From UBA1774 sp045628925 (GTDB lineage Bacteria > Bacillota > Clostridia > Oscillospirales > Oscillospiraceae), in NCBI GenBank assembly GCA_045628925.1, contig JAZQQF010000102.1:1-56642 (forward strand): a stretch of DNA of 56,642 nucleotides. The letters are read 5' to 3'. Positions 8,378 through 17,485 of the stretch are shown here, one piece after another. The position numbers were made by a program, and so were the translations under genes. The notes beneath the pieces were generated by a model. That model had not been told where the DNA came from. It made no database searches and saw nothing but the letters and a program-made list of their open reading frames with translations. How positions within the stretch are numbered: the stretch's first letter is position 1; every line of letters begins with the position of its first letter.

Positions 8378-9892
8378 TCACTCTCTGCGCCTGCGCAGAA
8401 CGACGAATCCCACGATGCAGCAGACGATGCCCGCACCGGCCAGCGCCATCACCGGCCACCAGAGCATCCCCGTCTGAGCCAGTCGGCCGCGGGGCACTTC
8501 ATCGCCGAAGTCCTCGTATTCCTCGTCATCGCTGGTCTTCCGGCCGCGGGGCACGCCCGCCTCGTCCAGCTCAAACAGTTCTTCGTCGAACGTGTTCGTC
8601 ATCACGTAGGTAGAGCCGACCCGATCCAGCGACATATAATAGCCGGAAACCGTCCGCTCGGAAATCACCCAGTCATGCCCGTCGGGCAATTCATCCCAGT
8701 CGAAGGTCCAACCATTTGCTGCGCTCAACGTGATCTCATCATACCGCTCGCCGTCGCACCACAGATGTACCGTGATCGCATCCGGTCGTTCGCCCGCATC
8801 GTCGTCTCCGTCATCCCACATCTTGTGGGCCGTTATATGCGTGTTGTTATTCTCCTCCTCGCCCGGGACCTCAGGGTCTTCTGTGGGTTCCGGCGTTCCC
8901 TCGGGGTCTTCCGTGGGTGCAGGCGTATGCTCCGGCTTCTCCGTGGGTTCCGGGGTCTCTCCCGGTTCCTCCGAAGGAACGGGCATCCGCTCCGGATCCT
9001 CCGTGGGCTCCGGCGTTTCCTCCGGCTTCTCTGTGGGTTCCGGTGTTTCCTCCGGCTCCTCTGTGGGTTCCGGTGTTTCCTCCGGTTCTTCCGTCGGTTC
9101 GGGTGTCGGCGTCGGTGTCGGCTCCGGCGTCGGTTCCGGGGTCGGTATGGGTTCCAACGGCGATTCCGGGGTCGGTTCGGGCGTCGGCTCGGGCGTGGGT
9201 TCCGGCGTCGGTTCCGGCGTCGGTTCCGGCGTGGGTTCCGGCGTCGGTTCCGGGGTCGGTTCCGGTGTCGGGTCGGGCGTCGGTTCCGGCGTGGGAGTCG
9301 GTGTCGGTTCCGGAGCCGCCTCATAGCTGTACTTGATCTTTGCTTCCGCATCATAGACCCACGCGCTGCTGTCCGCATTCGCCGTGGGCAGGGAGATCAG
9401 GTTCGCGGTAGGCTTATAACTGTCGTCCCCATCCTTGCCCGGCTGCTGCGCCAGCACCAGATACAGTCCCTGCTCCAGCTTGTCAAAGGTCACGCTGCCG
9501 TCGGCGTCCGTTTTCCCGGAAGCGGTAGGCGCGATCTCATTTTCATAGACCTGCGCCTTCAGCGTGTTATTTGCCAGCTTGCGCAGCGCATTCGCATCCA
9601 GCCCCGCATTCAGATCCACCGTGCAGTAACGGCTGAATGTGGGCGTTACAGTATACAGCGCGGACGCGCTCACCGTGGCCACCTGATAGACGTGAATGTC
9701 GACCCCATCAAACTGCAGTGCGCTTCCGTCCCGTTCGCTTTTCGCGGTAAAGCTCACCTTCAGAGATACGTCAGCGTCCGTATCGATCGGCATCGGCGGT
9801 TTATTCCGGCTGTCGTCTCCGGCAGCCAGTGCGGGTACGAACATGGCCAGCATCAGAACCAGCGTCATCCATACCGCAATCAGTTTCTTCAT
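8378..9892 (-). CDS. LPXTG-type minor pilin/surface protein with proline-rich stalk and Cna-B domain
   Basis: A 504-residue secreted, wall-anchored protein. It has a signal peptide MKKLIAVWMTLVLMLAMFVPALAA, then an isopeptide-type pilin domain (about 30-185, ending with a Cna-B-like E-box LEQGLYLVLAQ). A long stalk of PTPEP and EEPEETPEPT repeats spans about residues 190-340. A Cna-B domain follows (about 350-430, from HITAHKMWDDGDDD to the NTF end). Then come a linker with two VPRGR motifs, the sorting signal LAQTG (about residue 470), a membrane helix and an RRRRE tail. LAQTG departs from LPXTG and may suit the neighbouring non-class-C sortase. The ATG at 9892 has GGAGAT 8 nt upstream and sits 1 nt after the class C sortase stop, so the genes are likely coupled. 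It is probably a basal or anchoring pilin (inferred). Confidence 0.82.
   Translation of the reverse strand: MKKLIAVWMTLVLMLAMFVPALAAGDDSRNKPPMPIDTDADVSLKVSFTAKSERDGSALQFDGVDIHVYQVATVSASALYTVTPTFSRYCTVDLNAGLDANALRKLANNTLKAQVYENEIAPTASGKTDADGSVTFDKLEQGLYLVLAQQPGKDGDDSYKPTANLISLPTANADSSAWVYDAEAKIKYSYEAAPEPTPTPTPEPTPDPTPEPTPEPTPEPTPEPTPEPTPEPTPEPTPEPTPESPLEPIPTPEPTPEPTPTPTPEPTEEPEETPEPTEEPEETPEPTEKPEETPEPTEDPERMPVPSEEPGETPEPTEKPEHTPAPTEDPEGTPEPTEDPEVPGEEENNNTHITAHKMWDDGDDDAGERPDAITVHLWCDGERYDEITLSAANGWTFDWDELPDGHDWVISERTVSGYYMSLDRVGSTYVMTNTFDEELFELDEAGVPRGRKTSDDEEYEDFGDEVPRGRLAQTGMLWWPVMALAGAGIVCCIVGFVVLRRRRE
8870..9325 (-). repeat. PTPEP/EEPEETPEPT tandem codon repeats encoding the pilin stalk
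   Basis: In-frame short repeats: the upstream part is PTPE units of 12 nt, the downstream part EEPEETPEPT-like units of 30 nt with drift (EKPEE, EDPER, EKPEH, EDPEG). The drift between copies argues against a collapsed assembly, but length is likely to vary between strains. Confidence 0.85.
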
Positions 9893-9893
9893 A

Positions 9894-10754
9894 TCAGGAT
9901 CTCCTTTCCTCTTCCCGGAGCAAATCATCCAGTGTTTCCGTCTTTTTCACAGGTTTCAGCAGCACGTACACGATCAGAATGAACAGGATCGGCAGCGCCA
10001 CGAGCGGTGTCACGATCAGTCGGTCAATAATGTAGGCTTCCGAAGTAATGTAATAGGTCTTCTGCGATACCGTTGCGATCCGGTGACCCCGGACCAGCAG
10101 GCGGTGGGTATTGACACCATAGGGCGTGCAGGTCAGCAGCGTACAGTAATCCGCACCTTCCACGATCTGAATATCCGAAGTCTCATTGGGTTTCACGATC
10201 TTCACCTGATCCACCTGATAGGTCAGCACCCGGTCGAGGATCGTGATGGTGAAGGTATCGCCCTCCTGCAGCTTATCCAGATCGGTGAACAGCTTCGCGT
10301 GGGGCAGGCCGCGATGGGCAGACAGCACGGAATGGGTACTCTCGCCGCCCACCGGCAGGCTGGTTCCTTCCAGATGGCCGCAGGCGGAGTTCAGCACGTC
10401 TGCGCTGGTGCCGTGATAGATGGGCAGCTCCAGCTGCAGCTTGCTGATAGAGATATAGCCGATCATCCCGAAGCCGTTCAGATCCACCGTTTCTTCATAG
10501 CCTTCGATCTGCGCGTAATCTTTCAGCGGCGATTCCAGATCATGCAGACGGTCGTTGTAATCATATGCCGCCTGAAACACGGCGGAATAGTCCGCCGTCG
10601 TCAGGCTTTGCAGCATATGCTCATAGTCAGCGACCGCTTTGGATTGGACTTTGGAGTTCCAGTATTGGGAAAAGGCGGGGTATAACAGCACGGAGAGACC
10701 CACGAAAAACACGACCAGCAATATTAAAGTCGCAATCTTGCCTGTTGCTTTCAT
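9894..10754 (-). CDS. srtC: Class C (pilus-polymerising) sortase
   Basis: A 286-residue sortase with an N-terminal membrane segment (about 7-27) and a second membrane segment near the C-terminus (about 243-267), as is typical of class C. The catalytic residues are His147 (VLSAHRGLP), Cys209 (TLLTCTPYG) and Arg218 (THRLLVRG). Class C sortases link pilins head to tail through the LPXTG threonine and a pilin lysine. The region between the first helix and the barrel should hold the lid, but I do not see a clear Asp-Pro-aromatic lid motif there (ESPLKDY occupies the place). It lies between the major pilin, from which a strong hairpin separates it, and the minor pilin, which starts 1 nt after its stop. 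Confidence 0.92.
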   Translation of the reverse strand: MKATGKIATLILLVVFFVGLSVLLYPAFSQYWNSKVQSKAVADYEHMLQSLTTADYSAVFQAAYDYNDRLHDLESPLKDYAQIEGYEETVDLNGFGMIGYISISKLQLELPIYHGTSADVLNSACGHLEGTSLPVGGESTHSVLSAHRGLPHAKLFTDLDKLQEGDTFTITILDRVLTYQVDQVKIVKPNETSDIQIVEGADYCTLLTCTPYGVNTHRLLVRGHRIATVSQKTYYITSEAYIIDRLIVTPLVALPILFILIVYVLLKPVKKTETLDDLLREEERRS

Positions 10755-10780
10755 TGGTTTCTCCCTGCGGTCAGGTCCCT

Positions 10781-10815
10781 CTGTGCGGGGAGCGGCGTAT
10801 CCGCTCCCCGCACAG
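10781..10815 (-). promoter_or_regulatory. Perfect 15-bp intercistronic hairpin between major pilin and class C sortase genes
   Basis: CTGTGCGGGGAGCGG / CCGCTCCCCGCACAG with a 5-nt loop (CGTAT), between the stop of the major pilin (10867) and the sortase start (10754). There is no T-run after it on the minus strand, so it is more likely an mRNA-stabilising or partial-attenuation element than a full terminator. Confidence 0.7.
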
Positions 10816-10866
10816 GATCGCTTTCGTTAGTTGATACCGTTTTTGGGGGGCATCCAGCCTGACGGC

Positions 10867-12288
10867 TCAGAAGCCTTCCTTCTTCATCCGCTGATTCGTC
10901 ACAAGGAAGATACCGGCAGTCATAACGGCCAGCGCGCCGAAGACGATGAACAGGGTGGTGCCGATGCCGCCGGTCTCAGGCAGCTCGGTGCCGCTGCTGT
11001 TCAGCACAGCCACGCCGCCTTCCGTATAGGTCTTCGCGGTGGTATCCAGCGTCGCATAGAGGTTGGCGCCGTCGATCTCCACGGTGATGTCCTCCGCCTT
11101 GTTATAGTTGGCGGGAACAACTGTCTCAGTGAGGGTGTATTCGCCATCGCCAAGGCCATACACGCGGACATAGCCATCCGTCACGACCAGATCGGCGGAA
11201 GCGGTGGCGGCCTTGGATACCACGTAGTTGCCGTCAGTGTCCTTCTCGAACTTGACGGTGTCGGTGCCGCTCAGGAGCTGGAAGGTCGCGCCGTTCAGCA
11301 GCTTATTGGTGCTGCCGTCCTTCGTGTACTTCACCAGATCGAAGTTATAGGTGTAAACGTTCACCACGTCCGGCGTAGACTCGCCCAGACCGGAGGAATA
11401 GGGATTGTTGGAATACTTGATATAAACGGAGTTCACGCCGTCCTGCGTGGCCTTCTTCGCCGCAGTGGCATCCAGCGTAGCCTTGTAGGTCACGGTGATC
11501 ACGGTATCCGCCGTGATCTTTCCCTTCAGGTCGCCGGAGGTGATGGTCAGGGTCTTGCCGCCGCTGCAGGTCGCGGTGAAGTCCGTGGAGGCAACGCCAT
11601 TGCCCTTCTCGAAGGAAAACGCAATGCTGTCCGCCACATAGGTCATATCCGTCAGGGTATCGTAGAAATTGAAGTAGTAGGTCTCATAGGAGTCGCTGTA
11701 GTTGTCGGTGGTGCCGGTGATCGTGAAGGTGACTACATCGCCAATGCTCGCGGTTTCCTTATCGGCGGTCTTCTCCACGGTGGGCAGATCCTTCTTCGCG
11801 GACGTGGTCAGACCTTCGCTTCCGGCCGTATTCAGCAGGACCAGAGAAGTGACCTTTTCTTCATCCGTATGGACCGTCGTATCCGCAAACAGCCAGTAGC
11901 CCTGCGCCACATCCTTGGCGGTGTTGCCGGTAACGGTTTCATCCGCCGCGAGGCTGCCATCCTCCGTGATCTTCTCATACAGAGCGTCGGCAAACGCACG
12001 AATGCCAGCGTCATCCAGCGCGGCGATCGCGGCAATGATCTCAGCGTCGGTCATGCTCGTCTTGCCCAGCGCGGCGACCATCACGTTATGATACTTGCTG
12101 TTCACGGTATAGCCGTAGTTCGTGCCGTCGTCGGTGGACGTCATCAGCAGGTAGCCCGCATAGGTGTCCGCGTCGGCATCTTCGATCTTCAGACTCACCT
12201 TGTCGGCCGCCAGCGCGGGGACTGCCATCATCGCAGCGACCAGAACGACCGCGAGGAGCAGCGCGAGGAACTTCTTCGTAGTTTTCAT
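10867..12288 (-). CDS. Major pilin (backbone), isopeptide-forming, LPETG-anchored
   Basis: A 473-residue FimA/SpaA-type fimbrial subunit. It has a signal peptide MKTTKKFLALLLAVVLVAAMMAVPALAA, an N-terminal domain to about residue 160, and a fimbrial isopeptide domain beginning near KKDLPTVEKTADKETASIGD. That lysine cluster is where backbone pilins carry the lysine used for polymerisation, so it is the best candidate here. A second D2-type domain holds VTYKATLDATA, and a C-terminal SpaA/Cna-B domain holds the E-box YTLTETVVPANY. The sorting signal LPETGGIG (about residue 437), a hydrophobic helix and a short basic tail (NQRMKKEGF) complete it. AGGAGAAAGG precedes the ATG. It sits between the tip adhesin and the class C sortase, the usual order in such loci. 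Confidence 0.92.
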   Translation of the reverse strand: MKTTKKFLALLLAVVLVAAMMAVPALAADKVSLKIEDADADTYAGYLLMTSTDDGTNYGYTVNSKYHNVMVAALGKTSMTDAEIIAAIAALDDAGIRAFADALYEKITEDGSLAADETVTGNTAKDVAQGYWLFADTTVHTDEEKVTSLVLLNTAGSEGLTTSAKKDLPTVEKTADKETASIGDVVTFTITGTTDNYSDSYETYYFNFYDTLTDMTYVADSIAFSFEKGNGVASTDFTATCSGGKTLTITSGDLKGKITADTVITVTYKATLDATAAKKATQDGVNSVYIKYSNNPYSSGLGESTPDVVNVYTYNFDLVKYTKDGSTNKLLNGATFQLLSGTDTVKFEKDTDGNYVVSKAATASADLVVTDGYVRVYGLGDGEYTLTETVVPANYNKAEDITVEIDGANLYATLDTTAKTYTEGGVAVLNSSGTELPETGGIGTTLFIVFGALAVMTAGIFLVTNQRMKKEGF

Positions 12289-12374
12289 GTTTTTTCCTTT
12301 CTCCTGAGTTTTCAGGCTCTGTTTACATACTTGATTCGGTTGATACTGCGTTAAAGAGGCTCACGATGGGAGGC

Positions 12375-15300
12375 TCAGTCTGCCTTTCTTTCGCGTTTCC
12401 GTCTATACAGGGCTCCGCCTGTCAGCGAACCGGCAATGAGTGCCAGTCCGATGAGCACATAAGGGATCGTTCCGTTTCCACCGGTCGAGGGCAGGGCGGA
12501 ACCGGTCGTGTTGGTGATGGTATAGACCGTCGTGGGATCGCTCACGATACCTACGTGGTGTTCCTTGCTTCCGACCATGATCTTCTGCAGCCCGTCAGGA
12601 TACTCGACCGTAAAGCCGGTCGGCACAGCAACTTCTTCGATCGCATAGCTGCAGCCCGTTTCCAGTCCATCCAGACCCGTAAAGCTGCCGGTATAGCTGT
12701 TGCTCGGCGTCAGCACCAGTTTCTTCTGTGTTGTACCGTCGGCTTCATAGACGGGACTCCATTTTTTGCTGCCGCTGACAATGGTCTGCCGATACAGCAG
12801 GAATTCAACAGTCTGTGTTCCTTCGATACTGCCAGCAGAGTTTTTCCATTCTTTTTTGACCGTGAGTTTACCTGTGTTCTGGTACGTCAGCTTACCGTTG
12901 TTGCCAAGCTGATTGGTCACCACAGCAGAGCTCTGTTCTTCCTTCCAGACGTTGCTTACGGTCCCGGTGGTGTTTGCGGTCTTAGCCGTCACATTGCTGG
13001 CCGTCCAGCCCTTCCTCGGCCCGTATTTGTCACCTGCGCTCGGTGTTCCGAGGTAATCCGGCCACCAGCTGCTGGTTCCATCTTTTTTCGCCGCGTCATA
13101 GGTGATCTCGTGGTAATAAGGGTTGTTTTTTTCGGTTATGCAGCTGGAACTGGCTCCCGCAGCGCTACCCGACCAGACATTTGTATAGAACACCGGCGTA
13201 TTACCGAGATCCAGTTCCGTGTTCCGTTTTGTCACGCCGGCACTGCTCAAGCCGACCTTGTAAATCACGCGAGCAGGGAACACCGAGTAGAAACCACCCT
13301 CAGAGTTGGGGCCAAATGTCGGGATCATATCATCCGGTACCCGCAGCTTCACGGTCTGATACCGATCTGCCCCCGTACCCGTTTCGCTGATCTCCACTTT
13401 GATGGCGCTCAGGTCAACTGCCGTTTTTTCACCGCCGCGGTTGACGATCGTCGTCGCTGTACCGCCATTTTTCGATTTATCAATGGAGTATACCTTTGTT
13501 CCGTCCGTTTTGGTCTTTTCCAGCTTCAAGGCGTAGTTTTCGGCGTCGTAACGAAGGACGGGCGTTCCCTTGACCTCCATATACTGGCCGATCTGGTCCT
13601 CGATCTCCAGATAGCTCTCATTTTCGAGGACGAAACCGTATCTGCTGACCTTGGCACTCTTCCGATAGACCTCATCGAAAAACGTCGCCATATCGTTTAC
13701 ATCCAGCGGGTGGGCTGCCGAATCTGCCAGTGCTCTGTCTGCATAATTCAGCTGACCTGTATAGGGATCGTAGCCGTTATTCTTCAATGCGTCCCGCAAT
13801 CCTGCCTGACGCCACTCCTCTGCATTGGACGATGAATAGCTGGAATAGTTGCGGGTCGTCAGTGCGCTCACGTTGTCCGCTGTCGGATTCAGTACCGTCT
13901 GACAATAACGCTGATTCACACCCAGTCCAATCGTGAAGAAAAGCGCGTTCATGTCACTCTGGTCAGGGAAATAGTGTTTGGTGATCTGATGCTTCACGAT
14001 ATTCGCGGTCTTGATCACCCAATATCCCATACTACCGGTCGCATCTCCGTCTTCGCTGCCCGAGCCCTTTACAGTGGTGTCGTTCGCTTTTGCGGGGAAT
14101 TTGATCCCGGTCTCATTTGTTCCCTTTTCGTCATATCCTCTCGTGGGCAGGCCGTCTGACAGGAGGATGACGACAGGCTGGCGCGGCAGATCATATGTCC
14201 GCAGATCCTCTCCGCTGCCTCTTGTGACCGTTACCGTCGTCGATGCCGCGCAGAGTACCTCCTGAGCCTCGTAAAAGCCTGCCTGTGTATAGGTACCGGG
14301 GCTTGTCGTGATCGTTTCCGCAGTGACCTTCTGGTTGGTCGCTTCGTCCTTCACGCCGCTGAACAGTGTCACCTTGGTGGAAGTACCCTTGCTCAGTGTC
14401 TTTTGCGAAGTCGATATGCTTCCCTGATAGGCCAGCAGATACTGTCCGTTCGTTGCCGTATATCTGCCCAGCGGAAGGAAAACGCCCGAGTTGGAAGTCT
14501 TACTCTTGTCGCCGAAGAAATAGACCACCGAAATCCGGTTATTCGGATTATTCGCCATCACCTCCGTGATCAGCGAGTTCGCCGCTTCGACCGCCGATTG
14601 GATGCGGATCTTGGAACCGGTGCCGTCATAGTTATCGCGCATGCTGTTAGAAATATCCAGGATGAGCACCACATCCACAGGGCTTGTCATGCGATCTTCC
14701 GCGTTCACATAATAGTCCTGCGCCAGCGCGGACAGGGTCACGCCAAATTCATCTTCCCGATAGCTTGTTTCACCGGTACCGAACAGACTCGCTGCGCCGT
14801 AATCGTCCTTCCCATAGGTCACGCTCTTGTCCGTCAGCACCCGGCCGTTATAATCATTATTCTTCGTTTTCAGAAATTGCTCGATATCCGACGTGGCTTT
14901 ATCGGAGCTGCCGGTGACCAGATACCCATCCGAATATTCTGTATTGCCCAGCGCAGGCCCGGAAACGATCGCTCCGGACACGACCGGCTCGCTCTTCGGC
15001 GTCGGCGTAGATTCCGGATCCGGGTCGCCCGCGGCGTCCGTGACCCAGATCTCGAACATCGAACCGTCCTCGAAGACGATGGTCAGCGTTTCGTCCGTGC
15101 TGAACGGGGCCAGCGAGGTCAGCAGCCAGTCGCCGTCGACCGCTTCAACCTCCAGCAGGAACGGGTCGGAGAAGTACACAGCTTCGATCTCCGCCATATC
15201 GAAATCCAGCTCCAGCGCTGCAAGCAGCTCCGAAAGCAGGATATCGTCATAGCCCGCGATGGAGAAGGTCACGTCGCCATAGTGGAAGTCCACCGTGAAG

Positions 15301-16265
15301 GTATAGAAGATGTAGAGCGAGAACCCGTCCGTCTCAAAGGAGACCTCGCCGCTTTCGTCCACGGCGACTTCTTCCACATCGGAAATATCATCCGTCTCGC
15401 TGTCCACATGGGCGACAGCCAGCTCTTCGCCGTCCTCCACCGTGATATCCGGCTGCCGCACCGACACGCTCACGGTCTCATCCGGCTGCCACTCCTCGCC
15501 GTCGACCATGATGCAGATATCATAGGCCACGTAAGCGTTCATGGAGGCCGCACGCTTTTCGCCGAAATACCGGACCATGTCCTCATAGCTCAGCTCCACG
15601 GCCTCGATCTCCGCCTTCGCCCCAACGGGCAGCAGCCCGGAGATCACCGCCACCGCGCCATCCGACGCAGGAGCCGACTCGATGGTCATATCCATGATGC
15701 TGCGGCACTCATCCGTGTGGGTATGCTCGGTATAGGAACAGACCAGCACGCCGTCTATGTAGCATTCTTCCGTGTGTGTATGCTCATAGTCATAGCCGCA
15801 GCAATACTCTGCTTCCTCCTGTGCACGCACGAAGCAGTTCATATCATGCTCATGCTCCGTAATGGTGCAGATCAGGTCGCCCCGCTCCCGGTGCGCCTCG
15901 GTGATCAGATAGCACGCATCCGTATGCACATGGCGCAGCGGCTCCGCATCCGGGCTTTCCTGATATGCATCGCCCTCGGAGGCAGGCTGTTCGCCCTCCT
16001 CCAGGGTGCAGATCAGCGTCCGCTCCTCCGGCACCTCGTTCCACGCATAGCACGCATCCGTATGGACATGGTGCATCATCCCGCACACGGCATATTCGTC
16101 CACGTCCATCGTACTCGCGGGCAGGATCAGCGCATAGGTCGTCACAAAGATCGACACGCACGCAAGGATACTCACAAACCGCTGCCAGCGGATGCGGCGT
16201 TTTCTGGACCTGATCGCCCGCAGCAGTTTTTCATTCAGTCGTTCGTCTTTCAACTCCGGCTCCAC
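12375..16265 (-). CDS. Large VWA-domain tip adhesin of the pilus, LPSTG-anchored
   Basis: A 1296-residue protein. It has a cytoplasmic basic N-terminus and a membrane or signal segment about 30-52. A Cys/His-rich region follows (about 60-185) with repeated H-x-H-T-x-x-C-Y motifs (HVHTDACY twice, HTHTEECY, HTHTDECR). A beta-rich region follows (about 190-420). The von Willebrand A domain spans about 525-830, with the MIDAS start DISNSMRDN. Then Cna-B/SpaA domains (last one about 1165-1250), LPSTGG (about 1258), a membrane helix and an RRKRERKAD tail. VWA tip pilins bind host or matrix ligands through a metal-dependent site; the ligand here is unknown. The start is GTG with AGGAAGG just upstream; the gene lies 27 nt after the signal peptidase gene and 86 nt before the major pilin. 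Confidence 0.9.
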   Translation of the reverse strand: MEPELKDERLNEKLLRAIRSRKRRIRWQRFVSILACVSIFVTTYALILPASTMDVDEYAVCGMMHHVHTDACYAWNEVPEERTLICTLEEGEQPASEGDAYQESPDAEPLRHVHTDACYLITEAHRERGDLICTITEHEHDMNCFVRAQEEAEYCCGYDYEHTHTEECYIDGVLVCSYTEHTHTDECRSIMDMTIESAPASDGAVAVISGLLPVGAKAEIEAVELSYEDMVRYFGEKRAASMNAYVAYDICIMVDGEEWQPDETVSVSVRQPDITVEDGEELAVAHVDSETDDISDVEEVAVDESGEVSFETDGFSLYIFYTFTVDFHYGDVTFSIAGYDDILLSELLAALELDFDMAEIEAVYFSDPFLLEVEAVDGDWLLTSLAPFSTDETLTIVFEDGSMFEIWVTDAAGDPDPESTPTPKSEPVVSGAIVSGPALGNTEYSDGYLVTGSSDKATSDIEQFLKTKNNDYNGRVLTDKSVTYGKDDYGAASLFGTGETSYREDEFGVTLSALAQDYYVNAEDRMTSPVDVVLILDISNSMRDNYDGTGSKIRIQSAVEAANSLITEVMANNPNNRISVVYFFGDKSKTSNSGVFLPLGRYTATNGQYLLAYQGSISTSQKTLSKGTSTKVTLFSGVKDEATNQKVTAETITTSPGTYTQAGFYEAQEVLCAASTTVTVTRGSGEDLRTYDLPRQPVVILLSDGLPTRGYDEKGTNETGIKFPAKANDTTVKGSGSEDGDATGSMGYWVIKTANIVKHQITKHYFPDQSDMNALFFTIGLGVNQRYCQTVLNPTADNVSALTTRNYSSYSSSNAEEWRQAGLRDALKNNGYDPYTGQLNYADRALADSAAHPLDVNDMATFFDEVYRKSAKVSRYGFVLENESYLEIEDQIGQYMEVKGTPVLRYDAENYALKLEKTKTDGTKVYSIDKSKNGGTATTIVNRGGEKTAVDLSAIKVEISETGTGADRYQTVKLRVPDDMIPTFGPNSEGGFYSVFPARVIYKVGLSSAGVTKRNTELDLGNTPVFYTNVWSGSAAGASSSCITEKNNPYYHEITYDAAKKDGTSSWWPDYLGTPSAGDKYGPRKGWTASNVTAKTANTTGTVSNVWKEEQSSAVVTNQLGNNGKLTYQNTGKLTVKKEWKNSAGSIEGTQTVEFLLYRQTIVSGSKKWSPVYEADGTTQKKLVLTPSNSYTGSFTGLDGLETGCSYAIEEVAVPTGFTVEYPDGLQKIMVGSKEHHVGIVSDPTTVYTITNTTGSALPSTGGNGTIPYVLIGLALIAGSLTGGALYRRKRERKAD

Positions 16266-16292
16266 TTCCTTCCTCTATCTGCCGTCAGCTGC

Positions 16293-16877
16293 TCAGCTGA
16301 CAGCTCCGAAATGCCTGAACGGCCAGACCGCAAATACGATCTTGCCAACGATTTCATCCATTGTAATACAGCCGACTGCTGCAGTCCGGGAATCCACGCT
16401 GGTCTCCCGGTGGTCGCCGACGACAAAGTAGGATGCCTCCGGGACCTGATACGGAAACTCGATATCGCATTCGCCAAGGCTTTTTTCGCTCAGATACGGT
16501 TCTTCCAGATATTCGCCGTTGACGTATACGTTTCCGTCTTCATCCATTTCCACCTCATCCAGCGGCAGGCCGATGACCCGCTTCACCAGAATGCGGTTGG
16601 CATAATAAAAGCTCACCACATCGCCCCGGTGGATCTTTTTGCTTTTGAGGGAGACCACGATATCGCCCTCATGGAGCAGCGGCGTCATGCTGCTGCCGTA
16701 GATCTGCAGGACGGGCAGCACCAGCGTTGCCAGCAGCGCAGCCGCCGCAGCTGTGACGATCAGCGCATAGATCGTGCTGCGCAGCAGCTTCCCGTAGCGG
16801 GAACGGAACCGGACCCGATGCAGTTCTTCCTCCAGCTGTTCCGTTGTGGGGTTCACAATTTCTTTTTTCCGCGCCAT
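16293..16877 (-). CDS. lepB: Signal peptidase I, pilus-associated
   Basis: A 194-residue type I signal peptidase with one N-terminal membrane helix (about 34-58). The catalytic serine is Ser63 in YGSSMTPLL and the general-base lysine Lys99 in ILVKRVIGLP; box E is VVGDHRETSVDSR. Both catalytic residues are present, unlike the inactive SipA chaperones of some pilus loci, so it should be active. Extra N-terminal residues (about 1-30) are hydrophilic and charged. It starts 9 nt after the small coiled-coil gene and ends 27 nt before the adhesin gene, so it is in the pilus operon and probably processes these large pilin precursors (inferred from context). Confidence 0.92.
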   Translation of the reverse strand: MARKKEIVNPTTEQLEEELHRVRFRSRYGKLLRSTIYALIVTAAAAALLATLVLPVLQIYGSSMTPLLHEGDIVVSLKSKKIHRGDVVSFYYANRILVKRVIGLPLDEVEMDEDGNVYVNGEYLEEPYLSEKSLGECDIEFPYQVPEASYFVVGDHRETSVDSRTAAVGCITMDEIVGKIVFAVWPFRHFGAVS

Positions 16878-16886
16878 ATTACTCTG

Positions 16887-17249
16887 TTATTCCTGTTCCC
16901 CGTGCGGCTGCTCTGGGCCTTCCGCCGGTCGGCCGCTGTCCGTCCCCTTCCGGGCCTTATCGGAGCTCTGTCCCGCCTGAGCACGTGCCGCCGCCAGCTG
17001 GAATGCGCTGCTTTTCCGCGCATTCTCCATATACAGGTCGGCTCTTTCCTGCGCTGCGGCAAATATCTCATTCAGCTTCCGGGCGGCCTCCGTCAGATCA
17101 CCGGTCTCGTCCGCATCGATTTTTCCGGCATTCAGCCGGTTTTCCAGCTCCTCGACCTGCTGCACCAGCTGTTCATGTTCCCGGTTCTGCGCCAGCAGCA
17201 TTTCCAGCAGTTCCCGCCGGGTGAGTTTTCTCAGTTCATGCGCTGCCAA
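16887..17249 (-). CDS. Small coiled-coil protein of the pilus operon, copy 2
   Basis: A 120-residue soluble protein, mostly helical. Residues about 6-40 (LRKLTRRELLEMLLAQNREH and the following heptads) form a coiled coil and the tail is hydrophilic and disordered. It is a paralogue of the protein at 17486-17815: both share R-R-E-L-L-E-M-L-L-A-Q, a mid-protein LNEIFAAAQ / MNGVFAAAE block, and QLAAARAQA / QLALARLQA. The start is TTG with AGGAGG 10 nt upstream, and aligns with the GTG start of the paralogue. I know similar small proteins next to sortase and signal peptidase genes in gut Firmicutes, but not their function. There is no signal peptide, so it is cytoplasmic. Confidence 0.75.
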   Translation of the reverse strand: MAAHELRKLTRRELLEMLLAQNREHEQLVQQVEELENRLNAGKIDADETGDLTEAARKLNEIFAAAQERADLYMENARKSSAFQLAAARAQAGQSSDKARKGTDSGRPAEGPEQPHGEQE

Positions 17250-17365
17250 TGCGACCAGTCCTCCTGCCGCTCATCGGGCTACGAAATATCAGAACGCGAA
17301 ACGGCTTCGGCCCCGCGCAGCTGCGGTATACTGCCTTTTCCGGGTATCATCATTGATCCGCTTTT

Positions 17366-17394
17366 ATTTTATTCTGTAACAGCATACGATGCAA
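17366..17394 (-). promoter_or_regulatory. Promoter inside the pilus locus, upstream of coiled-coil copy 2
   Basis: Minus strand TTGCAT (17394-17389), 17 bp, TAAAAT (17371-17366). It lies in the 236-bp gap between the two paralogues and could drive the six structural and assembly genes together with copy 2. Confidence 0.6.
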
Positions 17395-17485
17395 TGGTAA
17401 TCTTTGCACAAAACGGCACAGTTTTTGCGCATCATCTGCAGCAGCGCCCGGAAAGCATGGCCGCTGACCGTTTTCGCGGCGCTGT

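Noticed and set aside
8374..8436. Longer start for the second sortase at 8436
   Set aside because: It would add 21 hydrophilic residues before the membrane segment and overlap the pilin gene by 59 bp; ATG 8373 gives the expected N-terminus.
8730..9326. Regular short repeats that could suggest a CRISPR array or minisatellite
   Set aside because: Units are 12 and 30 nt, in frame, without unique spacers; they encode PTPEP-type stalk sequence between two protein domains.
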